Source: GCA-020356105 sp041602815 | GTDB taxonomy: Bacteria > Pseudomonadota > Alphaproteobacteria > UBA8366 > JADFVY01 | DNA length: 43,020 bases | Direction of reading: 5' to 3' | Assembly (NCBI GenBank): GCA_041602815.1 | Contig: JBFIFO010000010.1 | Span: 1 to 43,020, forward strand | Part shown: positions 32,024 through 39,821 of the stretch, piece after piece | Numbering within the stretch: the stretch's first letter is position 1 | How the letters are laid out: each line of letters starts with the position of its first letter | Made by a program: the position numbers and the translations under genes | Notes under the pieces: generated by a model | Databases searched by the model: none | What the model saw: the letters and a program-made list of their open reading frames with translations, nothing else | What the model was told of the DNA's origin: nothing

Positions 32024-33510
32024 CAGGTCCTCCCTGCCGCCGCGCCGGCGCCGGCGATGCGCCCGAAGACGGTGCCGGACATCAGCCCGGTGCCGCCGGG
32101 GTAGTTGAAGCAGAAGATGCCGCCGACCAGCTCGCCCGCGGCGTAAAGGCCCGGGATCGGCGCCATGTCGATGTCGATCACCTGACCCGTATCCGGGTCG
32201 ATGCGCAGGCCGCCGAAGGTGAAGGTGATACCGCAAGTGATCTGATACGCCTCGAAGGGCGGCTCGTCGATGCGATTGGCCCAGTTCGACTTCGGCACTG
32301 CGAGGCCGTGCGTGGCCCTGCCGTCCTTGATATTGGGATCGAACGGGGTGTCGGTGTCGACCGCATCGTTGTAGGCGGCGATCTCGGCAAGGAAACTCTT
32401 CGGATCGACCCCTTCCAGCTTCGCGGCCAGGTCCTCGAGCGTGTTCGCGGTGACCTTGGTGACCCGTTTGATGCGGTACTCGTCGCGCAAGAGATGGGTG
32501 ACCTTGCGGTCGAAGATCTGCCAGGCAAACTGGTCCGGCTGGTTCAGCACCTCACGGCCGTATTTCGCATAGGTATAGTTGCGGAAATCCGCGCCCTCGT
32601 CGACGAAGCGCCGGCCCTGGGCATTGACCAGCAGGCCCCACGGGTAGGAATGCTTCTGAAAGTTGTCGCCGACCGTCAAGTCGCCGAATTCCGGCGCGTT
32701 GTAGTCCCAGCCGACGGCATGGCAGCCCGACCAGTTGCCATAGGGCGAGGCGCCGATGTCGAGCGCCATGCGGATTCCGTCGCCGGTGTTGAAACGCGTG
32801 CCCCGGACCTTGGCGAGTTCCCAACCCGGACCGAGATAGCGTGTCCGCCACTCCGGATTCGACTCGAATCCGCCGCTTGCCAGCACCACACAGTCGCCGC
32901 GTACGTCATGCAGCGCGCCGTCGCTCTTCACGCGGACGCCGGAGACCTTATGGCCGTCGAAAATGAGGTCGACGACCCGCGCGCCGTAACGGATGTCGAT
33001 CCCCATGACTTTGGCGATCTCCGTTTGACGATCGACGAGGCCGGGGCCACCGCCCCAGGATTCCACCGTCAAGCCGCCCCAGAACTTGAACTTGCCATCG
33101 ATCCTGAACGCCTGGCGCCCGTAGATCGGCACGAAACGCACGCCGTTCTCACGCAGCCAGAGCATGCCCTCGAGCGACCGTCGGACCAGCCGCTCGCACA
33201 GCTCCGGGTCGGTGCGGAAGCGGGTCACCCGGAACATGTCGTCGAAAAACTGGTCGGTCGTATAGGTGCCGAAGTCGGTGTTCGCGACCTCGTCCTCGGT
33301 GAGGTCGGGGATGATCGCCTTCAGGTCGTCGATTCCGTCATAGGCGACGCGGAACGCGCCGGCGGTGAACCGGCTGTTGCCGCCATTCTCTTCTTCCGGC
33401 GCACGCTCCAGCATCAGCACCGTCGCCCCGGCCTCGCGGGCCGTAAGCGCGGCGCAGAACGCCGCGTTCCCCGCACCGACCACGATGACGTTGCATTCCG
33501 CCGCGGCCAT
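32023..33510 (-). CDS. tcuA: FAD-dependent tricarballylate dehydrogenase-like protein (TcuA)
   Basis: 495 residues of the succinate dehydrogenase/fumarate reductase flavoprotein superfamily. The N-terminal FAD-binding fold is VIVVGAGNAAFCAALTAREAGATVLMLE. The NGGNSRFTAGAFRVAY segment is characteristic of tricarballylate dehydrogenase (TcuA). The distal part carries GGLRIDPDTGQVID and LYAAGELVGGIFCFNYPGGTGLMSGTVFG, the C-terminal FAD contact. TcuA oxidises tricarballylate to cis-aconitate. The electron-transfer partner TcuB is not in the window. GGAGG lies close to the ATG. It is the first gene of the operon, divergent from rpmB across a 194-bp spacer. Assignment as TcuA rather than another FAD dehydrogenase is strong but not proven. 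Confidence 0.9.
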   Translation of the reverse strand: MAAAECNVIVVGAGNAAFCAALTAREAGATVLMLERAPEEENGGNSRFTAGAFRVAYDGIDDLKAIIPDLTEDEVANTDFGTYTTDQFFDDMFRVTRFRTDPELCERLVRRSLEGMLWLRENGVRFVPIYGRQAFRIDGKFKFWGGLTVESWGGGPGLVDRQTEIAKVMGIDIRYGARVVDLIFDGHKVSGVRVKSDGALHDVRGDCVVLASGGFESNPEWRTRYLGPGWELAKVRGTRFNTGDGIRMALDIGASPYGNWSGCHAVGWDYNAPEFGDLTVGDNFQKHSYPWGLLVNAQGRRFVDEGADFRNYTYAKYGREVLNQPDQFAWQIFDRKVTHLLRDEYRIKRVTKVTANTLEDLAAKLEGVDPKSFLAEIAAYNDAVDTDTPFDPNIKDGRATHGLAVPKSNWANRIDEPPFEAYQITCGITFTFGGLRIDPDTGQVIDIDMAPIPGLYAAGELVGGIFCFNYPGGTGLMSGTVFGRIAGAGAAAGRT

Positions 33511-33606
33511 GGCCTCCGTTCCCCTTGGCTTGGCTCGATCCGGCGCCTTGCATGCGCCGCCATCGCCGATATGTCAAGGCAGACCGCCTGGACGCCAAAT
33601 CCCGCC

Positions 33607-33636
33607 TTGACGCGCCCCCCAGCGCTGCACTAAATA
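33607..33636 (+). promoter_or_regulatory. Putative rpmB promoter
   Basis: TTGACG (33607-33612) followed 18 bp later by TAAATA (33631-33636). The -35 is good and the -10 is weak. Predicted start is near 33643, directly before the leader hairpin, giving a leader of about 60 nt before the L28 start codon. Confidence 0.4.
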
Positions 33637-33644
33637 GGCGCGCC

Positions 33645-33669
33645 TGCGGGGCGGAAATGCCGCCCCGCA
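33645..33669 (+). promoter_or_regulatory. Perfect hairpin in the rpmB leader
   Basis: TGCGGGGCGG, loop AAATG, then CCGCCCCGCA: a perfect ten-base stem with a five-base loop. It lies at the very start of the predicted leader of rpmB and is followed by GTTTATTTG rather than a clean T-run, so it is not a typical terminator. It could stabilise the message or be a control site for L28. Confidence 0.5.
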
Positions 33670-33704
33670 CAGGTTTATTTGTCACAGCCAGGGATGTCGG
33701 AACC

Positions 33705-33995
33705 ATGGCCCGACGGTGCATCATAACGGGCAAGGGTGTGCAGGCCGGCAACAACGTCAGCCACGCGCACAACAAAACCCGCCGTCGCTTTCTGCCAAAC
33801 CTTCAGAGGGTTTCGCTGCAGAGCGAGGCGCTGGGCGAGGCCGTGCGTATGCGCATCACCACGGCGGCGCTGCGCAAGATCGAAAAGAACGGCGGGCTCG
33901 ATGCGTGGATACTGGGGACACCGAACCGCAAGCTGTCCATCGAGGCACGCCGGCTTAAGCGGCGGATCGAACGGAAGGCGGTGCAAGCCGGCTGA
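33705..33995 (+). CDS. rpmB: Ribosomal protein L28
   Basis: 96 residues, the alphaproteobacterial length. The conserved opening MARRCIITGKGVQAGNNVSHAHNKTRRRFLPNLQ and the ITTAALRKIEKNGGLDAWI segment identify it. It is part of the large ribosomal subunit. The start at 33705 is standard. The upstream in-frame ORF reaching 33525 is not coding. A hairpin leader precedes it and a good intrinsic terminator follows at 34021. Its location beside cobT-cobS-J-domain-bolA is a conserved alphaproteobacterial arrangement. Confidence 0.98.
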   Translation: MARRCIITGKGVQAGNNVSHAHNKTRRRFLPNLQRVSLQSEALGEAVRMRITTAALRKIEKNGGLDAWILGTPNRKLSIEARRLKRRIERKAVQAG

Positions 33996-34020
33996 CGCCT
34001 GGCACAGCCGAATTTCGCGC

Positions 34021-34055
34021 AAGCCTGCGGACCGCCGCGGGCTTTTGCGTTTTTT
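34021..34055 (+). terminator. Intrinsic terminator after rpmB
   Basis: Stem AAGCCTGCGG / CCGCGGGCTT (ten pairs including one G-U), loop of four bases, followed by TTGCG and a run of six T. It lies 25 bp after the rpmB stop and is the clearest terminator in the window. Confidence 0.85.
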
Positions 34056-34204
34056 GCCGGAAACAGAACCAGAGCCCGGACGGGCGATAAGTACATCTGG
34101 ATACGCATGCCGTGCGAAGCCTGCCGGCCCCCGGCATGTGGCGGATTACGGCCGCTTGCATTAGTATCGAGCGGCCGAGCGTTGCAGACGAACCGGAGAG
34201 AGCG

Positions 34205-34978
34205 GTGTTCGCAAGACGGGATGTCCTGAAGGGGATGGCAAGTGCGCCGCTGGCGAGTCTTTCGCTGGCCGCGATCCTCGCCGACCCCGGGCTGGCACGC
34301 GCCGCCGCCGCAAACCTCCACGAATATACGATCAACACGCCAACCGGGCGGCGGGTCAGCGGGGCCCTGGCGATGCCGCTGGGCGTGCCGGCGCCGACCG
34401 TCGTTCTGATCCATGAATGGTGGGGTTTGAACGACCAGATCAAGGCGGTGACGGCCGAGCTCGGCAGACTCGGCTTTCTCGCGGTTGCCGTTGACCTGAT
34501 GGACGGCCATGTGGCAACGACGCGGGACGAGGCACGGGCCCTTGTCCAGACACTGGAGCCTGCGGCAGCGGCCGATACACTTGCCGGATGGATCGAATGG
34601 CTGCGGGTGCACGACGCGTCGAACCGCAAGATTGGAACGGTCGGCTGGTGTTTCGGCGGGGGTTGGTCGCTCAACGCCTCGATCGCGACACCGGTCGAGG
34701 CGACGGTCATCTATTACGGGCGGGTCAACCGCACCGCGGACGATCTGAAGATGCTGAAAGGACCGGTCCTCGGGCACTTCGCGACGAAGGACCCTTTCAT
34801 AGATCTGGCGATGGTCTCGACCTGGGAGAAAGAGATGGACAAGGCGGGCAAAGCCTACACGACCCACTGGTACGAGGCCGATCACGGGTTCGCGAATCCG
34901 ACCAGTGCGCGCTACGATGAGGCGGATGCCAGGCTCGCCTGGGAACGCACCCTGGCTTTCTTTGGCAGTCATCTGTGA
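34205..34978 (+). CDS. Exported dienelactone-hydrolase family protein
   Basis: 257 residues from a GTG at 34205 with strong GGAGAGAG upstream. The longer frame from 34112 lacks one. The leader (FARRDVLKGMASAPLASLSLAAILADPGLARAAAA) has two adjacent Arg and a weakly hydrophobic core, so Tat export is plausible. The alpha/beta-hydrolase core has HEWWGLN after strand 3, the nucleophile elbow GWCFGG (Cys, as in dienelactone hydrolases), Asp in FATKDPF and His in EADHGF. It probably hydrolyses a cyclic ester or lactone. The substrate is not evident. It follows the rpmB terminator and has its own signals. Confidence 0.88.
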   Translation: MFARRDVLKGMASAPLASLSLAAILADPGLARAAAANLHEYTINTPTGRRVSGALAMPLGVPAPTVVLIHEWWGLNDQIKAVTAELGRLGFLAVAVDLMDGHVATTRDEARALVQTLEPAAAADTLAGWIEWLRVHDASNRKIGTVGWCFGGGWSLNASIATPVEATVIYYGRVNRTADDLKMLKGPVLGHFATKDPFIDLAMVSTWEKEMDKAGKAYTTHWYEADHGFANPTSARYDEADARLAWERTLAFFGSHL

Positions 34979-34999
34979 CCGGCGGCCGGGGCGAGACGC

Positions 35000-35521
35000 G
35001 TGCTTAAGCGCCTGCTGATCATCGCCGTCGGCCTGGTCGTGGGCGCCGGTGCGGCGCAGTCGCCGGAGTTCATCCAGCAATACACGCAGCGGCTCGGCGG
35101 ATGGCGCGACGCCTATGCGCAACAGCTCGCGGATCTCGACCAGCGCGCGAGCGAGGCCGGCGTCGACCGCGATGCGTATATCGACGCGCTGCGCAAGAGC
35201 GACGATCCCAATGCGGTCCGCGAAGGCGCGTATCTGGCGCTGCTGCCGGGTTACCAGGCGGCGCTCGACAAGGCGTACGAAGATCTTACCGGGGCGGCGC
35301 CCTGGATGCGGCTACCGACCTTTGTCCAGCACTATAACGGTGAGTTGGCAATCCGCGTGTGGCGCGACTACAAGCCAGCGCTGCCGACGACGACGGAAGG
35401 CCTGGCCTACGGTGGCGTCGGCTTCCTCGGCGGCTGGTTCGCGGTCGCGCTGGCCAGCTTGCCGTTCCGGATGTGGCGCCGCCGTCGCGAGGCCGCTCGC
35501 GAGCGCATCGACTTGTTGTGA
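35000..35521 (+). CDS. DUF2937 family membrane protein
   Basis: 173 residues. An N-terminal hydrophobic segment (LLIIAVGLVVGAGAAQSPEF) acts as anchor or signal, followed by a periplasmic helical domain (QQYTQRLGGWRDAYAQQLADLDQRASEAG) and a second membrane helix (GGVGFLGGWFAVALASLPFRMW, about residues 139-160) with a basic cytoplasmic tail. This matches DUF2937, whose function is unknown. It starts with GTG at 35000, 21 bp after the hydrolase stop, so the two may be co-transcribed. It converges with cobT. Confidence 0.78.
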   Translation: MLKRLLIIAVGLVVGAGAAQSPEFIQQYTQRLGGWRDAYAQQLADLDQRASEAGVDRDAYIDALRKSDDPNAVREGAYLALLPGYQAALDKAYEDLTGAAPWMRLPTFVQHYNGELAIRVWRDYKPALPTTTEGLAYGGVGFLGGWFAVALASLPFRMWRRRREAARERIDLL

Positions 35522-35796
35522 CCTGTCGCAAAACCGTCTCCGCCAAGGCGCGGTATGGTTGGGGCTCTCCTGCGATCTTCGCTTAGGGGACGCCCGTGGC
35601 GATGTAAACAAGGCCGAAATAGGCCTCTTCATATGTCGTATCGTGCAGGTGGCGGGACATCGACTCCCAGGGGCGGCGCGTGGCGATATACTTCCACAAC
35701 GCTTTCGCGAGTCGTGAAGTCGTTCGGCATGGCGAGCGAAAGCAAGCATGGTCGCAGGATCGGTGTGCACCGGACCGTGCGCGCGACCAGCGAGAC

Positions 35797-37677
35797 TCAG
35801 ACGCGACGTTGTCCCCTGGCAACGGCGCGTATTGGCATACGACGCTGCGGACCGGGGTCCTCGTCGAACAGTTCCGTCAATTTTTCCATCATGGTGCCGC
35901 CGAGCTGCTCGACGTCCATGATCGTGACCGCACGCCGGTAATAGCGGGTCACGTCGTGGCCGATGCCGATGGCGACCAACTCCACCGGCGAGCGCGTTTC
36001 GATGTAGTCGATGACGTCCCGCAGGTGCCGTTCGAGATAGTTGCCGGCATTGACCGAGAGCGTCGAATCGTCGACCGGCGCGCCGTCCGAGATGACCATC
36101 AGGATGCGGCGCTGCTCGGGTCGGGCGATCAACCGGTTGTGCGCCCACAAGAGCGCCTCGCCGTCGATGTTCTCCTTCAGCAGTCCTTCGCGCAGCATCA
36201 GCCCCAGGTTCTTGCGAGCCCGGCGCAGCGGGGCATCCGCGGTCTTGTAAATGATGTGACGGAGGTCGTTGAGACGGCCGGGATTTCCGGTCTTGCCCGC
36301 GCCGATCCACTTCTCGCGGCACTGCCCGCCCTTCCAGGCCCGCGTCGTGAAACCGAGAATCTCGACCTTGACTCCGCAACGCTCCAGCGTGCGGGCCAAG
36401 ATGTCGGCGCTCATGGCGGCGATGGCGATCGGCCGACCGCGCATGGATCCCGAATTGTCGAGCAGCAGCGTCACCACCGTGTCGCGGAACTCAGTATCCT
36501 GCTCCTGTTTGAACGACAGCGGCGTCAGCGGGTTGGTCACGACCCGGTCGAGCCGTGCCGTATCGAGCAGGCCTTCTTCGAGGTTGAACTCCCACGACCG
36601 CGTCTGTTTGGCCAGAAGCCGCCGCTGCAGCCGATTGGCGAGTTTGCCGATGATTCCCTGCAGGTGGTTGAGCTGCTGGTCCAGCATATGGCGCAAGCGG
36701 GTCAGCTCCTCCGGATCGCACAGGATTTCGGCGTCGACGATCTCGTCGAATTCCTCGGTGAAGATCTTGTAAAAGGGCTCGCGCGGCAGATTGGTCAGAT
36801 CGCTCTCGTGTCGCTTCATGCCGGGGTCGCCCGGCGTCTCGCCGCCAGGCGCGGCCAGCGCCTCGCCGTCGCCAGCCTCGCCGGCTTCCTGCAATTCCAT
36901 GTCGCCGGTATCGGCGGCGAGGCTGTCAGACAGCGCCTGCTCCAGCTTGCCGCTTCCCTCCACTTCGTCCGACGCCGTTTCCGTTCCCTGATCCTCGTCC
37001 TCGCCCTGTTCGTCCGTGGTCTCGCCGGCTTCACCCGGGTCCTCTTCACCGAGCTCGATATCAAGGTCCGAGATCAACTTGCGCACGGCCTCGCAATAAG
37101 TTGCTTGATCGTCGACGCTGCGCGACAGATCCATCAGTGCACGCTTCAGTTTCCGGTCGAGCAGCGGGCGCCATTTGTCCCACGCCTTGCGGGCGGCGGG
37201 GGGCGGCGGGGCCCCGGTCAGCGCCTCGCGGGCCATCAGGCGGACCACCTCCGGCATCGTTGCCTCGGTGGTATCCTCGATAACGCCGAACCCTTCGCGC
37301 CGGTAGCCCTCCTCGAGGGCGGCCGACAGATTCTCGGCGACCCCGGCCATCGCACGCGCTCCGATCGCCTCGACCCGCGCCTGTTCCAGCACGTCAAAGA
37401 GCACCGGGGCAACGTCACCGGTCGGCTTGCGCCGGGCATGCAGGACCGCGTCATGGAACCGCAGCTTGAGGGCGGCGGCGTCGGCCTCGCCTCGCACATA
37501 CGCGATTTCCTCGGCCGGCAGATCCCGGCTCGGCAACGGGACGCGCACCCGCGGGCCGTCGCCGCCCGCGGATTCCGTGCCATAGGTGAGTTCCGCGTCG
37601 TCGCGGCCCGCGATCGCGCGAAAGGCCGCGTTGTTCGCGCGCTTGAAAACGTCGATCGGGGATTCGGTGTCGGCCAT
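35797..37677 (-). CDS. cobT: Aerobic cobaltochelatase subunit CobT
   Basis: 626 residues, full length. CobT, with CobS and CobN, inserts cobalt into hydrogenobyrinate a,c-diamide in aerobic cobalamin synthesis. The central region is very acidic (DLDIELGEEDPGEAGETTDEQGEDEDQG), as usual, and the C-terminal von Willebrand A-like domain has a MIDAS motif (LLLDNSGSMRGRPIAI) near residue 407. The start ATG at 37677 lies 11 bp from the cobS stop, so they form an operon. CobN is not in this window. The enzyme is cytoplasmic. A longer frame upstream to 37785 overlaps cobS and is not used. Confidence 0.96.
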   Translation of the reverse strand: MADTESPIDVFKRANNAAFRAIAGRDDAELTYGTESAGGDGPRVRVPLPSRDLPAEEIAYVRGEADAAALKLRFHDAVLHARRKPTGDVAPVLFDVLEQARVEAIGARAMAGVAENLSAALEEGYRREGFGVIEDTTEATMPEVVRLMAREALTGAPPPPAARKAWDKWRPLLDRKLKRALMDLSRSVDDQATYCEAVRKLISDLDIELGEEDPGEAGETTDEQGEDEDQGTETASDEVEGSGKLEQALSDSLAADTGDMELQEAGEAGDGEALAAPGGETPGDPGMKRHESDLTNLPREPFYKIFTEEFDEIVDAEILCDPEELTRLRHMLDQQLNHLQGIIGKLANRLQRRLLAKQTRSWEFNLEEGLLDTARLDRVVTNPLTPLSFKQEQDTEFRDTVVTLLLDNSGSMRGRPIAIAAMSADILARTLERCGVKVEILGFTTRAWKGGQCREKWIGAGKTGNPGRLNDLRHIIYKTADAPLRRARKNLGLMLREGLLKENIDGEALLWAHNRLIARPEQRRILMVISDGAPVDDSTLSVNAGNYLERHLRDVIDYIETRSPVELVAIGIGHDVTRYYRRAVTIMDVEQLGGTMMEKLTELFDEDPGPQRRMPIRAVARGQRRV

Positions 37678-37688
37678 GCCCGTTCCGG

Positions 37689-38693
37689 TCAGACCAGCGA
37701 CGCCTTCACTCCCGACTCCGGCAGGTCGGTGCCGAAACAGCGCTGATAGTACTCGGCGACCACGGGGCGCTCCATCTCGTCGCATTTGTTCAGGAAGGTC
37801 ACCCGGAACGCAAAGCCGATATCATCGAACATCTCGGCGTTCTCGGCCCAGGTGATCACGGTTCGCGGCGACATGACGGTCGAGATGTCGCCGTTCACGA
37901 AGCCGGCGCGTGTCAGGTCGGCGAGCATGACCATGGCCCCGAGCGTCTTGCGGCCGTCATCGGTGTCGTACTTCGGAACCTTCGAGAGGACGATGCGCAC
38001 CTCCTCGTCGTGCGGCAGGTAGTTCAGCGTCGTCACGATGTTCCAGCGGTCCATCTGGCCCTGGTTGATCTGCTGGGTGCCGTGATAGAGGCCGGTGGTA
38101 TCGCCGAGCCCGATCGTGTTGGCGGTGGAGAACAGGCGGAACCAGGGATGCGGCCGGATCACGCGACTCTGGTCGAGCAGCGTCAGCCGGCCCTCGACTT
38201 CGAGGATGCGCTGAATGACGAACATCACATCCGGGCGCCCGGCGTCGTATTCGTCGAAGCACAGGGCGCAAGGGTTCTGCAGCGCCCAGGGCAGGATGCC
38301 CTGGCGGAACTCGGTGATCTGCTGGCCGTCACGCAGCACGATCGCGTCCTTGCCGATCAGGTCGATACGGCTGATATGGCTGTCCAGGTTGACTCGCACG
38401 CAGGGCCAGTTGAGGCGGGCGGCGACCTGCTCGACATGCGTTGATTTTCCGGTGCCGTGATAGCCCTGGATCATGACGCGGCGGTTGTAGGCGAAGCCGG
38501 CCAGGATCGCGAGCGTGGTGTCATGGTCGAAGACATACGCCTCGTCGATGTCGGGTACGTAGTCCGAAGCGCTGGAGAAGGCGGGGACCTCCATATCGGA
38601 CTCGATCCCGAAGGTCTGGTGCACCGACACCTTGATGTCGGGAGCGTCCAGCTCATGGGCGCGTTGCGAATCGTGTTCGCTCGAAGTCGTCAT
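37689..38693 (-). CDS. cobS: Aerobic cobaltochelatase subunit CobS
   Basis: 334 residues, an AAA+ ATPase. Walker A is GYHGTGKST (77-85), Walker B CFDEYD (145-150), and the opening IKVSVHQTFGIESDMEVPAFS is diagnostic. It forms the hexameric motor with CobT that drives cobalt insertion by CobN. The operon order on this strand is J-domain gene, cobS, cobT. The gap to the J-domain gene is about 60 bp. Together with methylmalonyl-CoA mutase and MeaB in this window, it supports active B12 use and synthesis. Confidence 0.97.
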   Translation of the reverse strand: MTTSSEHDSQRAHELDAPDIKVSVHQTFGIESDMEVPAFSSASDYVPDIDEAYVFDHDTTLAILAGFAYNRRVMIQGYHGTGKSTHVEQVAARLNWPCVRVNLDSHISRIDLIGKDAIVLRDGQQITEFRQGILPWALQNPCALCFDEYDAGRPDVMFVIQRILEVEGRLTLLDQSRVIRPHPWFRLFSTANTIGLGDTTGLYHGTQQINQGQMDRWNIVTTLNYLPHDEEVRIVLSKVPKYDTDDGRKTLGAMVMLADLTRAGFVNGDISTVMSPRTVITWAENAEMFDDIGFAFRVTFLNKCDEMERPVVAEYYQRCFGTDLPESGVKASLV

Positions 38694-38754
38694 CGGTCTG
38701 TTCCAGTTGCAAGAAATTCGGGTGCCGAGCGGGGCATGCGCCGGAGCGTACTCG

Positions 38755-39339
38755 TCAGTCGCTCAGCAGTTTCTTCAACGTCGCGTACGCTTCATTGATA
38801 TCCTTCAACCGTTCCTCGGCCAGCTTGTCGCCGCCGTTGGCGTCCGGATGGTTCAGCTTGACGAGTTCCTTATATCTGGCTTTCAGGCGGGTCAAGTTCA
38901 ACGGTGGTTCAAAGTTCATAATTGCCAGCGCCTTTGCTTCCGCGCTTTCCGGGTGGACGCCCGCCATATGGGCCTGCGCATGCCGGCGCGACTGTGCCCG
39001 GTCATCGTCGAAGAACCCGAAGCCGTCGTGGATCGACGTCGTGGAGCGCATGAATCGACGGTATCCCCCGATCCGCGCGCCGAGCGGCCAGGTCGGACGC
39101 TGCCACGTCGTATCACGCCGCGTTTCCGCCTCGACTTCTTCCTGCGTCATTCCCGCATAGTAATTCCAAGCCTTGTTGTATTCGCGCACGTGATCGAGGC
39201 AGAACCATCGGTATTCGTGCAGCTGCGCACGCGATTTCGGCGCACGGAACTCCCCCGCTTCACCGCAGTCCGGGTGATCGCAGTTCCGGAACGGCGCGCG
39301 TGACTTGCCGAAATCGATGGATCGCGGGTCTTTCCTCAT
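38755..39339 (-). CDS. J-domain (DnaJ-like) protein with N-terminal Cys/His cluster
   Basis: 194 residues. The J domain is at the C-terminus (about 147-192): LTRLKARYKELVKLNHPDANGGDKLAEERLKDINEAYATL, with the essential HPD at 164-166 for stimulating a DnaK-type ATPase. The N-terminal part has Cys20, Cys25, Cys47 and His50 (NCDHPDCG, WFCLDH), a possible small zinc site. It is a conserved alphaproteobacterial gene located between bolA and cobS. It is divergent from bolA. The start is chosen from the promoter at 39346-39374 and because the open frame further upstream crosses into the bolA control region. Confidence 0.9.
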   Translation of the reverse strand: MRKDPRSIDFGKSRAPFRNCDHPDCGEAGEFRAPKSRAQLHEYRWFCLDHVREYNKAWNYYAGMTQEEVEAETRRDTTWQRPTWPLGARIGGYRRFMRSTTSIHDGFGFFDDDRAQSRRHAQAHMAGVHPESAEAKALAIMNFEPPLNLTRLKARYKELVKLNHPDANGGDKLAEERLKDINEAYATLKKLLSD

Positions 39340-39374
39340 TGCGTAATTATGGGATTTGCCCCGCCCCGAAGCAA
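39340..39374 (-). promoter_or_regulatory. Promoter giving a predicted leaderless J-domain mRNA
   Basis: On the minus strand TTGCTT (39374-39369) and CATAAT (39351-39346) are 17 bp apart. Six bases then lead to the ATG, whose A (39339) is the expected transcription start. No Shine-Dalgarno precedes this ATG. Confidence 0.5.
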
Positions 39375-39479
39375 GCTCCGGCGGCTTGACGCGGGGAGGC
39401 AAAGTCCGCATATCCAGCGCAGCAATATCGCCGCCGCAGAATTGACCCGACAGCGAATCGACAGCAAAGAGACAAGGCC

Positions 39480-39749
39480 ATGACCGTAGCCGACGACATT
39501 CGCAGTAAGCTGACGAACGGGCTTTCACCTACACGACTCGAGATCGTGGACGAGTCCGCCAAGCACCAGGGGCACGCCGGCTGGCGGCCGGGCGGTGAAA
39601 CCCATTTCAATGTCACGGTCGTATCTGCGGCCTTCGATGGCAAATCACGTGTCGACCGGCAGCGCATGGTTTTCGAAATCCTCGCCGATGAAATGGCGGG
39701 TCAGGTGCACGCGCTGGCGCTGACGACACGCGCTCCCGCGGAAGACTAG
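39480..39749 (+). CDS. BolA family protein
   Basis: 89 residues, single BolA domain. Recognisable pieces are DDIRSKLTNGLSPTRLEIVDESAKHQGHAGWRPGGETHFNVTVVS and the final MAGQVHALALTTRAP, with the conserved H-x-G-H (HQGH) and VHALAL segments. BolA proteins bind iron-sulfur clusters with monothiol glutaredoxins and act in iron-sulfur trafficking or regulation. An A/G-rich stretch precedes the ATG at 39480. It is divergent from the J-domain gene, a conserved alphaproteobacterial layout. Confidence 0.95.
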   Translation: MTVADDIRSKLTNGLSPTRLEIVDESAKHQGHAGWRPGGETHFNVTVVSAAFDGKSRVDRQRMVFEILADEMAGQVHALALTTRAPAED

Positions 39750-39821
39750 CGTCAAGCCTGTCCGGTTCGGGCCGGATCGGTAACGCTCCGGACGGCCGGG
39801 CGCCGCCGATCGCTGAAGGTA

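Noticed and set aside
35555..35941. Plus-strand ORF between DUF2937 and cobT
   Set aside because: It overlaps the end of cobT, has no ribosome-binding site, and its product is Arg/Ser-rich without structure.
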